From: Gammaproteobacteria bacterium
GTDB taxonomy: Bacteria; Pseudomonadota; Gammaproteobacteria; Pseudomonadales; Azotimanducaceae
Reading direction: 5' to 3'
NCBI GenBank assembly: GCA_009840545.1
Contig: VXNM01000008.1
Coordinates: 254,339 to 318,338 of the forward strand
Length of the DNA: 64,000 bases
This document shows, in pieces, positions 42,978-51,471 of this stretch; positions within the stretch are counted from its first letter, which is position 1, and every line of letters starts with the position of its first letter. The notes under the pieces were generated by a model. It was given only the letters and a program-made list of their open reading frames with translations, searched no databases and was not told the DNA's origin. The translations under genes were made by a program, and so were the position numbers.

Positions 42978-43970
42978 CTAGACGTTCCAATTGCTCCACA
43001 AATTGTCTGGTGTTGCAGCTACATCCTCGCGAAAATTGCGAGTGTCCACCCAATACTGGTAGAGTGGACCTGGACCATACTGCAAATCGTCATAGTAGGA
43101 CAATCCTACACGTTGATAGTCGCAAGGAATGAGTATCCGCACAACTGGGTTATTTTCTTCGGCCGAGTAGTTCACACCAGCTGAATGTAGCATTCGAGGA
43201 TGCCAGAAAACCACATCTCCCGCATGCCCCGAAAATTCGACTGGAATCGTATCTCTCAACACTTGCTCACGAACTTGAGCAAAGCCTTTCCCGTTTTGAT
43301 CCGACATGTGACTGGCGTGGACATAGTCCCAACACCTGTGAAGTCGCGCATGGGATCCAGGCCAGACAGCGAAACCACCTGAATGTGGAGGAACGTCGTC
43401 GGCAAAAACCATTGCGGACAAGTGTGCTGCCATATAGTCACCGTGGGGACCCAGCTTCCAATTTTCCTCCGGTGGTTTGGGAAAGATCGCGTATACGCCG
43501 CGAACTCTTCGGGCAAACTCGATTGGTGATCCTAGTAACGACGCGGCAACTGTCCTTATGCCTGGGTGATTGGCAATTTGGTCAACCAGAAACGGTTGGG
43601 TACCAAGGCCGCTGGCACCACGAGAACGCATTTTCCAGTTCCCTCGATGCAACCGGCCAACTTCATCGACATACTGTTCAAGCCACTTTTCGTGTGGATA
43701 GTCGACCCACGTCTTGGGGTCGTCGCGGTTCAAGACTCCTTCAGGTACGTTCTCCCAAAGGAGGTCGACTGACTTTCGAAGCGCTTCCTTTGCGTCTACG
43801 AGTCCTCGTTTGACGAGAAATCCATGTTCGACAAAGTGTGCGACCTCGTCGACGTTGGGCTCCCACTGCTTGGAGGATTCTGCGTGGTCCGAATAAACCC
43901 TAGGTTCACGAATGCAAACATCTCTTGCTACTGATTGTCCTGAAGCGTGCCCTTGGTTGTATTCGTTCAA
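42978..43970 (-). CDS. Phytanoyl-CoA dioxygenase (PhyH) family oxygenase
   Basis: A 330-residue Fe(II)/2-oxoglutarate oxygenase of the PhyH family. The first iron ligands are in LGPHGDYMAAHLS (H-x-D). VPPHSGGFAVWPGSH is a conserved family block, GHAGDVVFWHPRMLHSAG supplies the distal His and RILIPCDY the later Arg. The N-terminal MNEYNQG starts from a TTG, and a later start cannot be excluded. Such enzymes hydroxylate lipids, amino acids or secondary metabolites. It is about 100 bases upstream of the DUF418 gene on the same strand. Confidence 0.86.
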   Translation of the reverse strand: MNEYNQGHASGQSVARDVCIREPRVYSDHAESSKQWEPNVDEVAHFVEHGFLVKRGLVDAKEALRKSVDLLWENVPEGVLNRDDPKTWVDYPHEKWLEQYVDEVGRLHRGNWKMRSRGASGLGTQPFLVDQIANHPGIRTVAASLLGSPIEFARRVRGVYAIFPKPPEENWKLGPHGDYMAAHLSAMVFADDVPPHSGGFAVWPGSHARLHRCWDYVHASHMSDQNGKGFAQVREQVLRDTIPVEFSGHAGDVVFWHPRMLHSAGVNYSAEENNPVVRILIPCDYQRVGLSYYDDLQYGPGPLYQYWVDTRNFREDVAATPDNLWSNWNV

Positions 43971-44102
43971 TGCCCTTCACCTAACTAGGAGTGGAAGTTA
44001 TGCTACCTGCAGGTGCTACAAAGCGCAACGAATAGATTCGTCCGCTGGTTACACATGCGCACGTCCAAGAATAGTTGTGTAGTAGAGCTTGTTGATAAAG
44101 AA

Positions 44103-44963
44103 CTATTCTTCCAGCTCTCTTGACCTCTCGAGGTGCCGCTGCGCGGCAACTTCATCGCCTAGCAATTCGAAAATTCGAGCCAAGTTGTGATGCGATTGCG
44201 ACATGTTGGGAGCATTGCGATAGTGCTCCATCGCGAGCTCGAATTCTTCAAGCGTGTCGAAGATCGTCCCCAAGTTGTAGCTGGCTAGTTCACTGCTCGG
44301 AGACAACTGCAGAACTCTCTCGTATAAGCGTTTTGCTTCAGGCAGTTTCTCATCCAGTTGAAGCAATCTACCCAAGTTGAGGTACGCATTGATGTTCTTA
44401 TCGTCCAAGCGAATCGCCTCTCGATAAGCTCGGTTCGCACGTTTTGGTTCCTTAACGGACTCTAACTCCATTCCAATGTTGAACCAATCTAGGCTCGTCA
44501 GATTCTCCTTGGATAGGTGCTGATCCAAGTGTCTGAGCAATGAGCGCAGTTCTGCCTCCCTGACGGGAAACTCACGAATATTTGCCTTCTCTTCTTCTTT
44601 CTCGCCGTCAAAGTTGAGGAGAGTCTGACCCGTTTCCGGGTTCCAAATGGATTGCCGATCATGAACTACAACCTCGGAACCGAGTGATTGAACATTTACG
44701 GCTGAGAGTGGCTGAAGTGGGGAAAGTGCCTGTACTGCGGAGATTCCCTTCACGATTCTCGACATAGGCACGTCTCGGTCTAACATGCGCTTGATTCGTC
44801 GCAGTACGACTATGTCTTGAAAAGAGAATTCGAAGCGGCTGCGTACACCGCGTTGTGGTTTAACTATTCCCTTGCGCACCACATACTGTATTTGGTGCAC
44901 GGTGAGAGATGTGAGCCGGGCTGCGTCGGCAGTTGTAATTTCCTTGATCTTCCCAGGTCTCAC
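44103..44963 (-). CDS. MerR-type DNA-binding domain fused to TPR repeats
   Basis: A 286-residue putative regulator. Residues ~8-75 form a MerR-type winged helix (ITTADAARLTSLTVHQIQYVVRKGIVKPQ, then DIVVLRRIKRMLDRDVPMSRIVKG). A central linker contains an acidic run. Residues ~165-286 form three or four tetratricopeptide repeats (WFNIGMELESVKEPKRANRA, AYLNLGRLLQL, ASYNLGTIFDTLEEFELAMEHY, HHNLARIFELLGDEVAAQRH). The cysteine-rich or small-molecule sensor of classic MerR proteins is missing, so the signal is likely a protein. The start is a GTG. It is divergent from the exported-protein cassette and may control it. Confidence 0.85.
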   Translation of the reverse strand: MRPGKIKEITTADAARLTSLTVHQIQYVVRKGIVKPQRGVRSRFEFSFQDIVVLRRIKRMLDRDVPMSRIVKGISAVQALSPLQPLSAVNVQSLGSEVVVHDRQSIWNPETGQTLLNFDGEKEEEKANIREFPVREAELRSLLRHLDQHLSKENLTSLDWFNIGMELESVKEPKRANRAYREAIRLDDKNINAYLNLGRLLQLDEKLPEAKRLYERVLQLSPSSELASYNLGTIFDTLEEFELAMEHYRNAPNMSQSHHNLARIFELLGDEVAAQRHLERSRELEE

Positions 44964-45217
44964 GTCAGTCTTGGCGGGTTCCCGTATCGCACACTGTACG
45001 ACATTACTGAACTAATGTTCAATTCTAACAGCCGACAATGCAAGTTACAAGCTAGATTAACTGATTTGGAAGAGTCCATTTGGACTTTGGGTCAATGTAA
45101 AATTCAAACTGTCTCGAGGCTGTTTTGATCTTGCATTGATTGCGGATCGAGCCTCAGGTCCGGACTGAATCTACCCAGCGCAACGGTCACCAAAAAAGAG
45201 TTTTTGAGAACACGCAT

Positions 45218-45583
45218 ATGAAATTACAAGAGTCCTTCAACAAGATGATTGCTGTTGCAACAATCTTTTTGGTCGCAGTTTGCTCTCAGCTAGCCGTTGC
45301 ATCTGGTTCTACCGGTGGCGCTGGTGGCGTAAGCAAGTTTGGCCAAATGTACACTCAGGGCAAATCTGTTTTCTTCAAGAAAATTGCCTGTGAGAACGAC
45401 TGCCCACTAAACCGAAAGGACGTGAACAAGGACAAAGCAAAGCAGATCGTGACCGCGATTCGGTCCCGAGACGCACTTGAGAAGTCCGAGTCGGAGATGG
45501 ATGAAGTCTTGTCTCTACTTAATGATTCGGAAATTGAGAAAGTTGAGCACTATTTGGCACGGCGTTTCAACATAAAGGATTGA
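45218..45583 (+). CDS. Small exported protein with a CxxxC pair, first gene of a cassette
   Basis: A 121-residue protein not assigned to a named family. A signal peptide (residues ~1-28, ending LAVASG) is followed by a Gly-rich patch and MYTQGKSVFFKKIACENDC, which recalls the start of cytochrome c-like domains but has C-x3-C with no following His, so no haem site. The rest is helical and highly charged, ending in EIEKVEHYLARRF. The ATG at 45218 is chosen because it begins the signal peptide; the frame is open from 45140. The beta-barrel gene follows 63 bases later. Confidence 0.7.
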   Translation: MKLQESFNKMIAVATIFLVAVCSQLAVASGSTGGAGGVSKFGQMYTQGKSVFFKKIACENDCPLNRKDVNKDKAKQIVTAIRSRDALEKSESEMDEVLSLLNDSEIEKVEHYLARRFNIKD

Positions 45584-45646
45584 TAATGCGACTGAACGTC
45601 GACAACACTACTGCAGTTAGATTCGAATTGGTTAAGTGAGGAACAA

Positions 45647-46489
45647 ATGAACCTGCTTGTCTTGAAGTCATTCACACTGGTAACAGTATTGCTACTGGGT
45701 TCGCCCGTGATCGCTGAGGGATCACCTTGGTTGCCGGTACCACAAACACTTTCACTCTCAGCAGAGCACGTTACACAAGAAGCGGATCAGTTTTTTCGAG
45801 GAGAGGCACAGAGGAATTTGCCGTTTGGAGAATTCAATCAGACAACAATCTGGTTCAACGGTAAATACGGTCTAAATGACAAGACCGCCATAGACGCTCG
45901 GTGGGGTACATCTGAAGTGGACGCTGGTGCGCTCGGTACCACGGATGGTGCATTTGATCTGACGTTGGGTCTTACCCGATCCCTGTTGGACGAACTCGAA
46001 ACAGGAGGCGTCAGTGTGGCGATTCGGGTTGCTGGTACTCTCGCAGGAGATTACGAGACAGGTCAGCCCAACTCGCTCGGAGATGGCGCCAACTCTATTG
46101 AAGGTTCAATCAATATTGGAAAGTTTCTTACGCCGGAGTTTGGAATTGCAGGCGAGTTTGGACTTCGGCTTTCGACCAACGACGTACCAATGGAGTGGTT
46201 TTTGAGTGCTGGAGGAAACTACTTTGTCACTCCTTATGTCAGTACATTTGCGCAGTACCAGCTGAAGCAGTCCAATGGTGATCTTGACATCGGAGGTGCG
46301 GGATTCACTCCAGCAGGATTTCCGGAAGTACAGGAAAATTTCTCGCGTATTCGAGTTGGAGCCAATGTTCAATACGAAAACTTTAGCTGGGACATAAGCA
46401 TCTACAAGACACTTGATGGTCGTAACACCGCAGACTTTGACATTGTTAGTAACACCTTCACGCTCTACATCGACCTTTTTCGACCCTAA
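45647..46489 (+). CDS. Probable outer-membrane beta-barrel protein
   Basis: A 280-residue exported protein with a signal peptide (~1-24, ending VIAEG). It shows repeated amphipathic strands with alternating polar and aromatic residues (TIWFNGKYGLNDKTAIDARWG, WFLSAGGNYFVTPYVSTFAQY, RIRVGANVQYENFSWDISIYK, NTFTLYIDLF). The strand count suggests a 10-12-stranded barrel. No specific family is recognised. It follows the small exported protein and precedes the glycosyltransferase by 46 bases, suggesting one transcript. Confidence 0.72.
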   Translation: MNLLVLKSFTLVTVLLLGSPVIAEGSPWLPVPQTLSLSAEHVTQEADQFFRGEAQRNLPFGEFNQTTIWFNGKYGLNDKTAIDARWGTSEVDAGALGTTDGAFDLTLGLTRSLLDELETGGVSVAIRVAGTLAGDYETGQPNSLGDGANSIEGSINIGKFLTPEFGIAGEFGLRLSTNDVPMEWFLSAGGNYFVTPYVSTFAQYQLKQSNGDLDIGGAGFTPAGFPEVQENFSRIRVGANVQYENFSWDISIYKTLDGRNTADFDIVSNTFTLYIDLFRP

Positions 46490-46535
46490 CCGACTAATCC
46501 AGCTGTGAGAACGGCCTAGCTCGCGGCGAGAAGCA

Positions 46536-47279
46536 GTGTATAACGGCTTCAGAGTTGGCGCAGTCATTCCTGCCCTCAATGAAGAACAGTCGGTAGGATT
46601 GGTTGTTCAGGATATTCGTTCGCAACGAAACAGTGACGGCACACAAATGGTTGACGATGTCGTTGTGTGCGACAACGGATCCACGGATTCAACCTCTCGT
46701 GTTGCGATCGAAGCGGGTGCAACCCTTGTCACCGATACCAAGAGAGGCTATGGACGCGCTTGCCTAACGGCAATCGCTACATTAAAGGAGAAATCACCAG
46801 AAGTCTTGGTGTTTATGGACGGTGATCTTGCATTTGATGCCAGAGACATACCTCATATGCTCCACTCAATTGAACAAGGGGCGGACCTAGTCATTGGCTC
46901 GCGTTCCTTGGGCAAATGCGAACCTGGCGCACTGTCGCTCGCGCAACGAATTGGGAACAAAGTGGCAACGCTTTTGATTAGTCTGCTTTGGAGTGCTCGT
47001 ATTACAGACTTGGGACCGTTTCGAGCCATTAGAACAAGTGCCCTAGATCAGTTGTTTATGCGTGACGAGGCTTTCGGATGGACAGTTGAGATGCAAATTA
47101 AAGCCATCGATATGGACATGTCCGTTGTTGAAATTCCCGTGAATACGAGAGTGCGATTGGGTCGATCGAAGATTAGTGGAACGATCAGAGGAGTGCTGTC
47201 AGCTGGTTTTGGAATCTTGTCCAAAATACTCCAACTACGTTTCTCCACTCCTTTTGTCTCAAGCTCGCAGTTACCCTAG
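46536..47279 (+). CDS. Family 2 glycosyltransferase, dolichyl-phosphate-mannose synthase-like
   Basis: A 247-residue GT-A fold transferase. It begins VGAVIPALNEEQSVG and has the nucleotide-sugar segment VVVCDNGSTDST. MDGDLAFDARDIP supplies the DxD-type metal site. IGSRSLG and the LGPFRAIRTSAL acceptor loop are also present, then GWTVEMQIKAI. These features resemble polyprenyl-phosphate sugar synthases such as Dpm1, though the C-terminal membrane helices of many are absent. The start is a GTG. In this cassette it could make the lipid-linked sugar donor used by the GT-C-like protein at 49206-50636; this is an inference. Confidence 0.87.
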   Translation: MYNGFRVGAVIPALNEEQSVGLVVQDIRSQRNSDGTQMVDDVVVCDNGSTDSTSRVAIEAGATLVTDTKRGYGRACLTAIATLKEKSPEVLVFMDGDLAFDARDIPHMLHSIEQGADLVIGSRSLGKCEPGALSLAQRIGNKVATLLISLLWSARITDLGPFRAIRTSALDQLFMRDEAFGWTVEMQIKAIDMDMSVVEIPVNTRVRLGRSKISGTIRGVLSAGFGILSKILQLRFSTPFVSSSQLP

Positions 47280-47323
47280 TGTTGAGTTCAGAGAAACGAT
47301 CCTCGAGAAGAGAAGTGGCAATC

Positions 47324-48139
47324 ATGCGAAGAGTTGTAGTTGTATTGGGACTCGTTTCTGGACTGCTTGCGCCAACGGTTGTGGCGGCACCAGAGTCCAA
47401 GTTGATCCCATTCTGGGATGCGAGCGACGAATCGAATCAGAGCACGATCGACCATTCTGAATGGCAAGAGCTGTTAGACAAGTATCTCCATGAGCACCCA
47501 TCTGGCATAAATCGCTTCGACTACGAAGGTCTGAAGGAGGCGCCGGACGACTTCGAATCCCTTGTCGATTACCTCCTACGCCTCTCCGACCTGGATCCGC
47601 GGACCCTCTCCAAGTCAGAGCAATTGGCATATTGGATCAACTTCTACAACGCACTAACCGTCTATGTGGTAACTGGACGTTATCCTGTAAAGTCCATCAA
47701 GGACATTAAGAGTGGCACGTTTGATTTTGGTCCTTGGAATCTGAAGCTTGCAAATATTCAAGATCAACCACTGACTCTAAACAACATTGAACATGGAATT
47801 CTCAGGCCTATTTGGAAGGACGGTCGGATTCACTATGCACTAAATTGTGCAAGTCTTGGATGCCCCAACTTAGCGAAGCAAGCCTACACATCTGCCAATG
47901 TGGAAGAACTATTGGAAAAGGGCGCACGAGAATACATAAACCATTCCCGTGGCGTGTCGATCAAGAACAACAGATTGACCGTCTCAAGCATCTACGATTG
48001 GTATCGAGACGAATTCGGTGATAGCAATGAGGGAGTACTGGCTCACTTGCTAGAGTATGCGGAACCTGAGTTGGCTGAACAGATCAAACGATTTGATAAG
48101 TACAAGCACGAGTACGACTGGAAATTGAATGCACCCTAA
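47324..48139 (+). CDS. DUF547 domain protein, exported
   Basis: A 271-residue protein with a signal peptide (MRRVVVVLGLVSGLLAPTVVAA). The DUF547 domain follows: FDYEGLKEAPDDFESLVDYL, LAYWINFYNALTVYVVTGRYPVKSI, ALNCASLGCPNL with two Cys, and SSIYDWYRDEFG. The biochemical role of the domain is unknown; the Cys pair and conserved Asn-Cys hint at an enzyme-like site. The ATG at 47324 has a purine-rich ribosome site (GAGAAGAGAAG) and begins the signal peptide. The frame is open from 47279, where it touches the glycosyltransferase stop. Confidence 0.86.
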   Translation: MRRVVVVLGLVSGLLAPTVVAAPESKLIPFWDASDESNQSTIDHSEWQELLDKYLHEHPSGINRFDYEGLKEAPDDFESLVDYLLRLSDLDPRTLSKSEQLAYWINFYNALTVYVVTGRYPVKSIKDIKSGTFDFGPWNLKLANIQDQPLTLNNIEHGILRPIWKDGRIHYALNCASLGCPNLAKQAYTSANVEELLEKGAREYINHSRGVSIKNNRLTVSSIYDWYRDEFGDSNEGVLAHLLEYAEPELAEQIKRFDKYKHEYDWKLNAP

Positions 48140-48222
48140 ATGCGACGATGTACTGCAGACGAACGGAAGTCTAGCTTGAGTGTTCGGCTCAATAATCGCT
48201 ACAAGCGAACGGGAATGAGTTC

Positions 48223-49188
48223 GTGTTAGATACGCGAGCTCGACTCATAGCTTCGGACTTTCCGGTGATATACCGGCAGTCCATCTCGACCCTACAAGTG
48301 AACCTTGGTTACAAATGCAACCAAAGTTGCGTTCACTGCCATGTGGCCGCCAGCCCTTTTCGTACTGAAATGATGTCGAAGAGTACGGCAGAGGAGTTAA
48401 TGAGTGTTTTTGACTCGCTTCCAATAGCCACACTGGATCTCACAGGTGGCGCGCCAGAATTGAATTCAAACTTTAGACCCATCGTCAAACGGGCTCGTCG
48501 CAAAGGTCTTAGGGTCATCGATCGCTGCAACCTCTCTATATTGTTCGAACCTATGCAGGAATCGCTCGCAACCTTCTTGGCGGACGAGTGTGTCGTGATA
48601 GTCGCATCCTTACCGTGCTACTTAGAAGAAAACGTCGATCAGCAACGAGGAAAGGGAGTCCACTCTCTGAGCATAAGAGCACTCAAGCTACTCAATGATC
48701 TAGGATACGGACAAAGCGAGAATCCGCACTTGGAACTCGACCTGGTGTACAACCCGCTTGGTGCAAATTTGCCTCCTCCGCAAGAAGAGCTTGAGAGAGA
48801 CTACAAGCGTGAACTCAAGGACAGGTACGACATTGTTTTTAACCGACTCTTTACCCTGACGAATATGCCAATTAATCGATTTGGATCAATCTTGGCCTCG
48901 CATGGCGAATTTGATGAATATATGAACTTGCTCAAGGACAGCTACTGCGAGGCAAACCTGGGCACGGTTATGTGCCGGAATACGCTCAGCGTCGATTGGA
49001 GGGGGTATCTCTACGATTGCGACTTCAATCAAATGTTAGGCATGGGTACAAACTCTCATGGATCACAGCTACACATTCGAGACCTCAAAAACGGATTATC
49101 GCTAGCCAACAGCCGCATTAGCACGGCCGATCATTGCTTTGGGTGCACTGCTGGACAGGGAAGTAGCTGTGAGGGTGCATTGTCCTAG
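48223..49188 (+). CDS. arsS: Radical SAM/Cys-rich protein, ArsS (arsenosugar biosynthesis)-like
   Basis: A 321-residue radical SAM enzyme. The 4Fe-4S motif C-x3-C-x2-C is Cys32, Cys36, Cys39 (CNQSCVHCH). LDLTGGAPELNSNFR is the glycine-rich SAM-binding block. Residues ~165-321 form the Cys-rich C-terminal domain characteristic of the family (MCRNTLSVDWRGYLYDCDFNQ, then CFGCTAGQGSSCEG). The best-studied relatives (ArsS) build arsenosugars by transferring a deoxyadenosyl group. No arsM methyltransferase is in the window, so an arsenic role is not demonstrated. The start is a GTG. Confidence 0.88.
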   Translation: MLDTRARLIASDFPVIYRQSISTLQVNLGYKCNQSCVHCHVAASPFRTEMMSKSTAEELMSVFDSLPIATLDLTGGAPELNSNFRPIVKRARRKGLRVIDRCNLSILFEPMQESLATFLADECVVIVASLPCYLEENVDQQRGKGVHSLSIRALKLLNDLGYGQSENPHLELDLVYNPLGANLPPPQEELERDYKRELKDRYDIVFNRLFTLTNMPINRFGSILASHGEFDEYMNLLKDSYCEANLGTVMCRNTLSVDWRGYLYDCDFNQMLGMGTNSHGSQLHIRDLKNGLSLANSRISTADHCFGCTAGQGSSCEGALS

Positions 49189-49205
49189 TCTAAACTCGAC
49201 GAACT

Positions 49206-50636
49206 GTGTGCGGAGGTGGCACCACAGACCTAAGAGACCTAGAACCTTCCAAAAACAGAAATGCTGAACCCCTCCTAGCTCGCTTGACAAGACAGATTGA
49301 ACTAGACACAAGCCGAAGTCTTTCCTCCTTGGCTAACAAAGAACTAATTCTCGTAGGAGTTCTTTGTCTCGTTGGCTATTTATGTCTTGCCCTATATTCT
49401 CGAGGAACACTCGGCGAACCAAATCTTGTCGGTTTTTACACCTGCATTGGATTGGTTGGATTGCCGGTATTGGGACTATTTGCCTATGCCACTCGCCGCG
49501 GCTTAGAGTTATCCATAGCGCAAATCCTCGTTTGGGCAACTCTCTTTCGGCTCTGTGGACTATTGGGAGTCCCTCTTTTTGAAGACGACTACTTCCGATA
49601 TCTCTGGGACGGATTTCGTTTCGCAAGTGATGGTACTCCCTACGGATCTACCCCCTATGACTTCTTCGATGACCAGTCAATTCCTCCGCCGTTTCAAGTA
49701 ATTCTCAGCCAGATCAACTATCCCGACTTGCCGACCATTTACGGTCCGACGACTGAGCTTGCATTCCTGGTCAGTTATTGGCTGACACCCGGAAATTTAG
49801 CGGGTTTACAACTGATCTTGATCTCGACGGATATTGCGCTCATCTGGTTGCTACGTACGGAGTGCTCAAGCCGCTATCTCATGCTCTATGCGTTCTGCCC
49901 ATTAGTCATCAAGGAAATCGCTTTCACAGCACACCCGGAATCCATTGGAATGTTGTGTCTGATTGGAGCTGTTGTTTGCCGGAAACGCAATGCTCAAGTT
50001 TCACTAGGGGTCTTGCTTGGATTAGCAATCGGCTCTCGGTCGTTCGCTTGGCTCTTCGTACCTTTTCTTCTTCTGCGTACTGGTTGGCGGGTTTGGATAG
50101 CACTTGCGACAACGTTGGTCTTACTCTATATAACTTTCGTTCTTCGAGGTGCGACAGAGTTCAACTCCTTGCTTATTTTTGCTCGCCATTGGGAGTTCAA
50201 CTCAGTCCTCCATGGACTTGCAAGCCAATTGGTCGGCACAGACATCTCTAGGTTGCTCTTGGGACTTGGGCTATTGGGCGGGGTTGCACTCTACCTCTTC
50301 ATTTACTCAAAGAACACGACCTTCGAGACACCCAGAGGAGACTTATTGCTGGGCTGTCTTCTACTTGTTTCGCCCGTAATTAATCCTTGGTATGTAGTTT
50401 GGATGCTGCCGTTTGCCGCGGTTTATCCTTCGTTCTGGGCGTGGACGTGTGCTTACGCGGTGTTTCTCTCCTACATTTCGGCTCTCAATTTGGGATGGTT
50501 CGACTCCGATCCCTTCAGTCAACCCTTATGGTCACGGGTCCTGCAAGTTGGAGTTGTACTAGTCGCTATCGGTATTGACCTATATAGAAGGAAGGAGTTA
50601 ATACCTCTTTCTTCATCTAAGACCTCTGGACATTGA
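49206..50636 (+). CDS. Multi-pass glycosyltransferase, GT-C/GT87-like
   Basis: A 476-residue integral membrane protein with about 11 hydrophobic segments. LFEDDYFRYLWDGFRFASDGTPYG follows the first helices; the acidic pair in the first periplasmic loop is the hallmark of GT-C enzymes that use polyprenyl-phosphate sugars. PTIYGPTTELAFLVSYWL and PVINPWYVVWMLPF also match that group. It starts at a GTG 17 bases after the radical SAM gene, so the two are almost certainly co-transcribed. The acceptor is unknown; it would act on the periplasmic face of the inner membrane. Confidence 0.82.
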   Translation: MCGGGTTDLRDLEPSKNRNAEPLLARLTRQIELDTSRSLSSLANKELILVGVLCLVGYLCLALYSRGTLGEPNLVGFYTCIGLVGLPVLGLFAYATRRGLELSIAQILVWATLFRLCGLLGVPLFEDDYFRYLWDGFRFASDGTPYGSTPYDFFDDQSIPPPFQVILSQINYPDLPTIYGPTTELAFLVSYWLTPGNLAGLQLILISTDIALIWLLRTECSSRYLMLYAFCPLVIKEIAFTAHPESIGMLCLIGAVVCRKRNAQVSLGVLLGLAIGSRSFAWLFVPFLLLRTGWRVWIALATTLVLLYITFVLRGATEFNSLLIFARHWEFNSVLHGLASQLVGTDISRLLLGLGLLGGVALYLFIYSKNTTFETPRGDLLLGCLLLVSPVINPWYVVWMLPFAAVYPSFWAWTCAYAVFLSYISALNLGWFDSDPFSQPLWSRVLQVGVVLVAIGIDLYRRKELIPLSSSKTSGH

Positions 50637-50716
50637 ACTCCTAGTGAGAGAGTTGTTAGCAAGCCACAACTGCGGATTGATCTGAGCCGAACTCACCGGC
50701 CTTATCGAGTCCTCAG

Positions 50717-51355
50717 TTACTCGACTCGCTCTGAGACTAGCCCTCGTTTGAGTTGTTCAAGCTGCACATCATTAACCGGCTCGAATCCTGGCAACCTGCA
50801 GGGCGGTCCCCAATCAGTCGTCATATTCGCACGAACGGAATCATTCGTACAAACCCGAAGCGAACTACCTCTTCGCGAATCAAATCGAAGAGTCGCTCCT
50901 TTTGTCATGCCTGCACACTTTCTGTCGAGCTGAATCAAGTATTTGGTCTTAATGTCGCGCATTTGGACCAAGATGAACCTATCGCTGAGTACGTCATAGT
51001 CACGAATTCTGCGACTTTCTAAGCATCGTCGAGTGGTTCGATAGTCCATTTCGCTTGCTTCGTATGCGAGGATTTCTTCCAAAGTACTGAAACTTGGTTC
51101 ATTCCTGTTGAGCTCGTTGGCTTCAGTCTCCCAGTCATCGTCGTTGTCCTCGTTCTCGGTTAATTCGTCGACAGAGTCGCTGCTATTTTCCGTGTTTTCA
51201 GATGTGCTCTCTGGAGGTGTTTCATCTGCGTCCGTCGTGGTCGAAAAGATCAACACAAAGGCGATCAGACAGCATGACAGCAATTCAAAGCTGCTTGCTA
51301 ACGACCTGCAATCAACCAGACCGCGGGGATGAGTTGACTTTGTTCCCACCGGCAT
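50717..51355 (-). CDS. Exported DUF6491-like protein
   Basis: A 212-residue protein with an N-terminal hydrophobic export signal and a long acidic, Ser/Thr/Glu-rich linker. The C-terminal domain has cysteines in CLESRRIRDYDVLSDRF, LDRKCAGM, LRVCTND and GPPCRLPGFEPV. That spacing and the R-I-R-D/VLSDR block resemble DUF6491, a family of small periplasmic proteins of unknown function. The assignment is from memory of the pattern and is moderate. It is convergent with the preceding membrane transferase and does not seem part of that operon. Confidence 0.7.
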   Translation of the reverse strand: MPVGTKSTHPRGLVDCRSLASSFELLSCCLIAFVLIFSTTTDADETPPESTSENTENSSDSVDELTENEDNDDDWETEANELNRNEPSFSTLEEILAYEASEMDYRTTRRCLESRRIRDYDVLSDRFILVQMRDIKTKYLIQLDRKCAGMTKGATLRFDSRRGSSLRVCTNDSVRANMTTDWGPPCRLPGFEPVNDVQLEQLKRGLVSERVE

Positions 51356-51471
51356 CACAAATTCAATTACAGAACATTAGAAGCATACGATGCTTCGTCT
51401 GAATCATGGTATTACAACCGTACAACCGTAAAACGCTTCGCAATGGTCATAGGTTAATTCTCAATTCGCCA

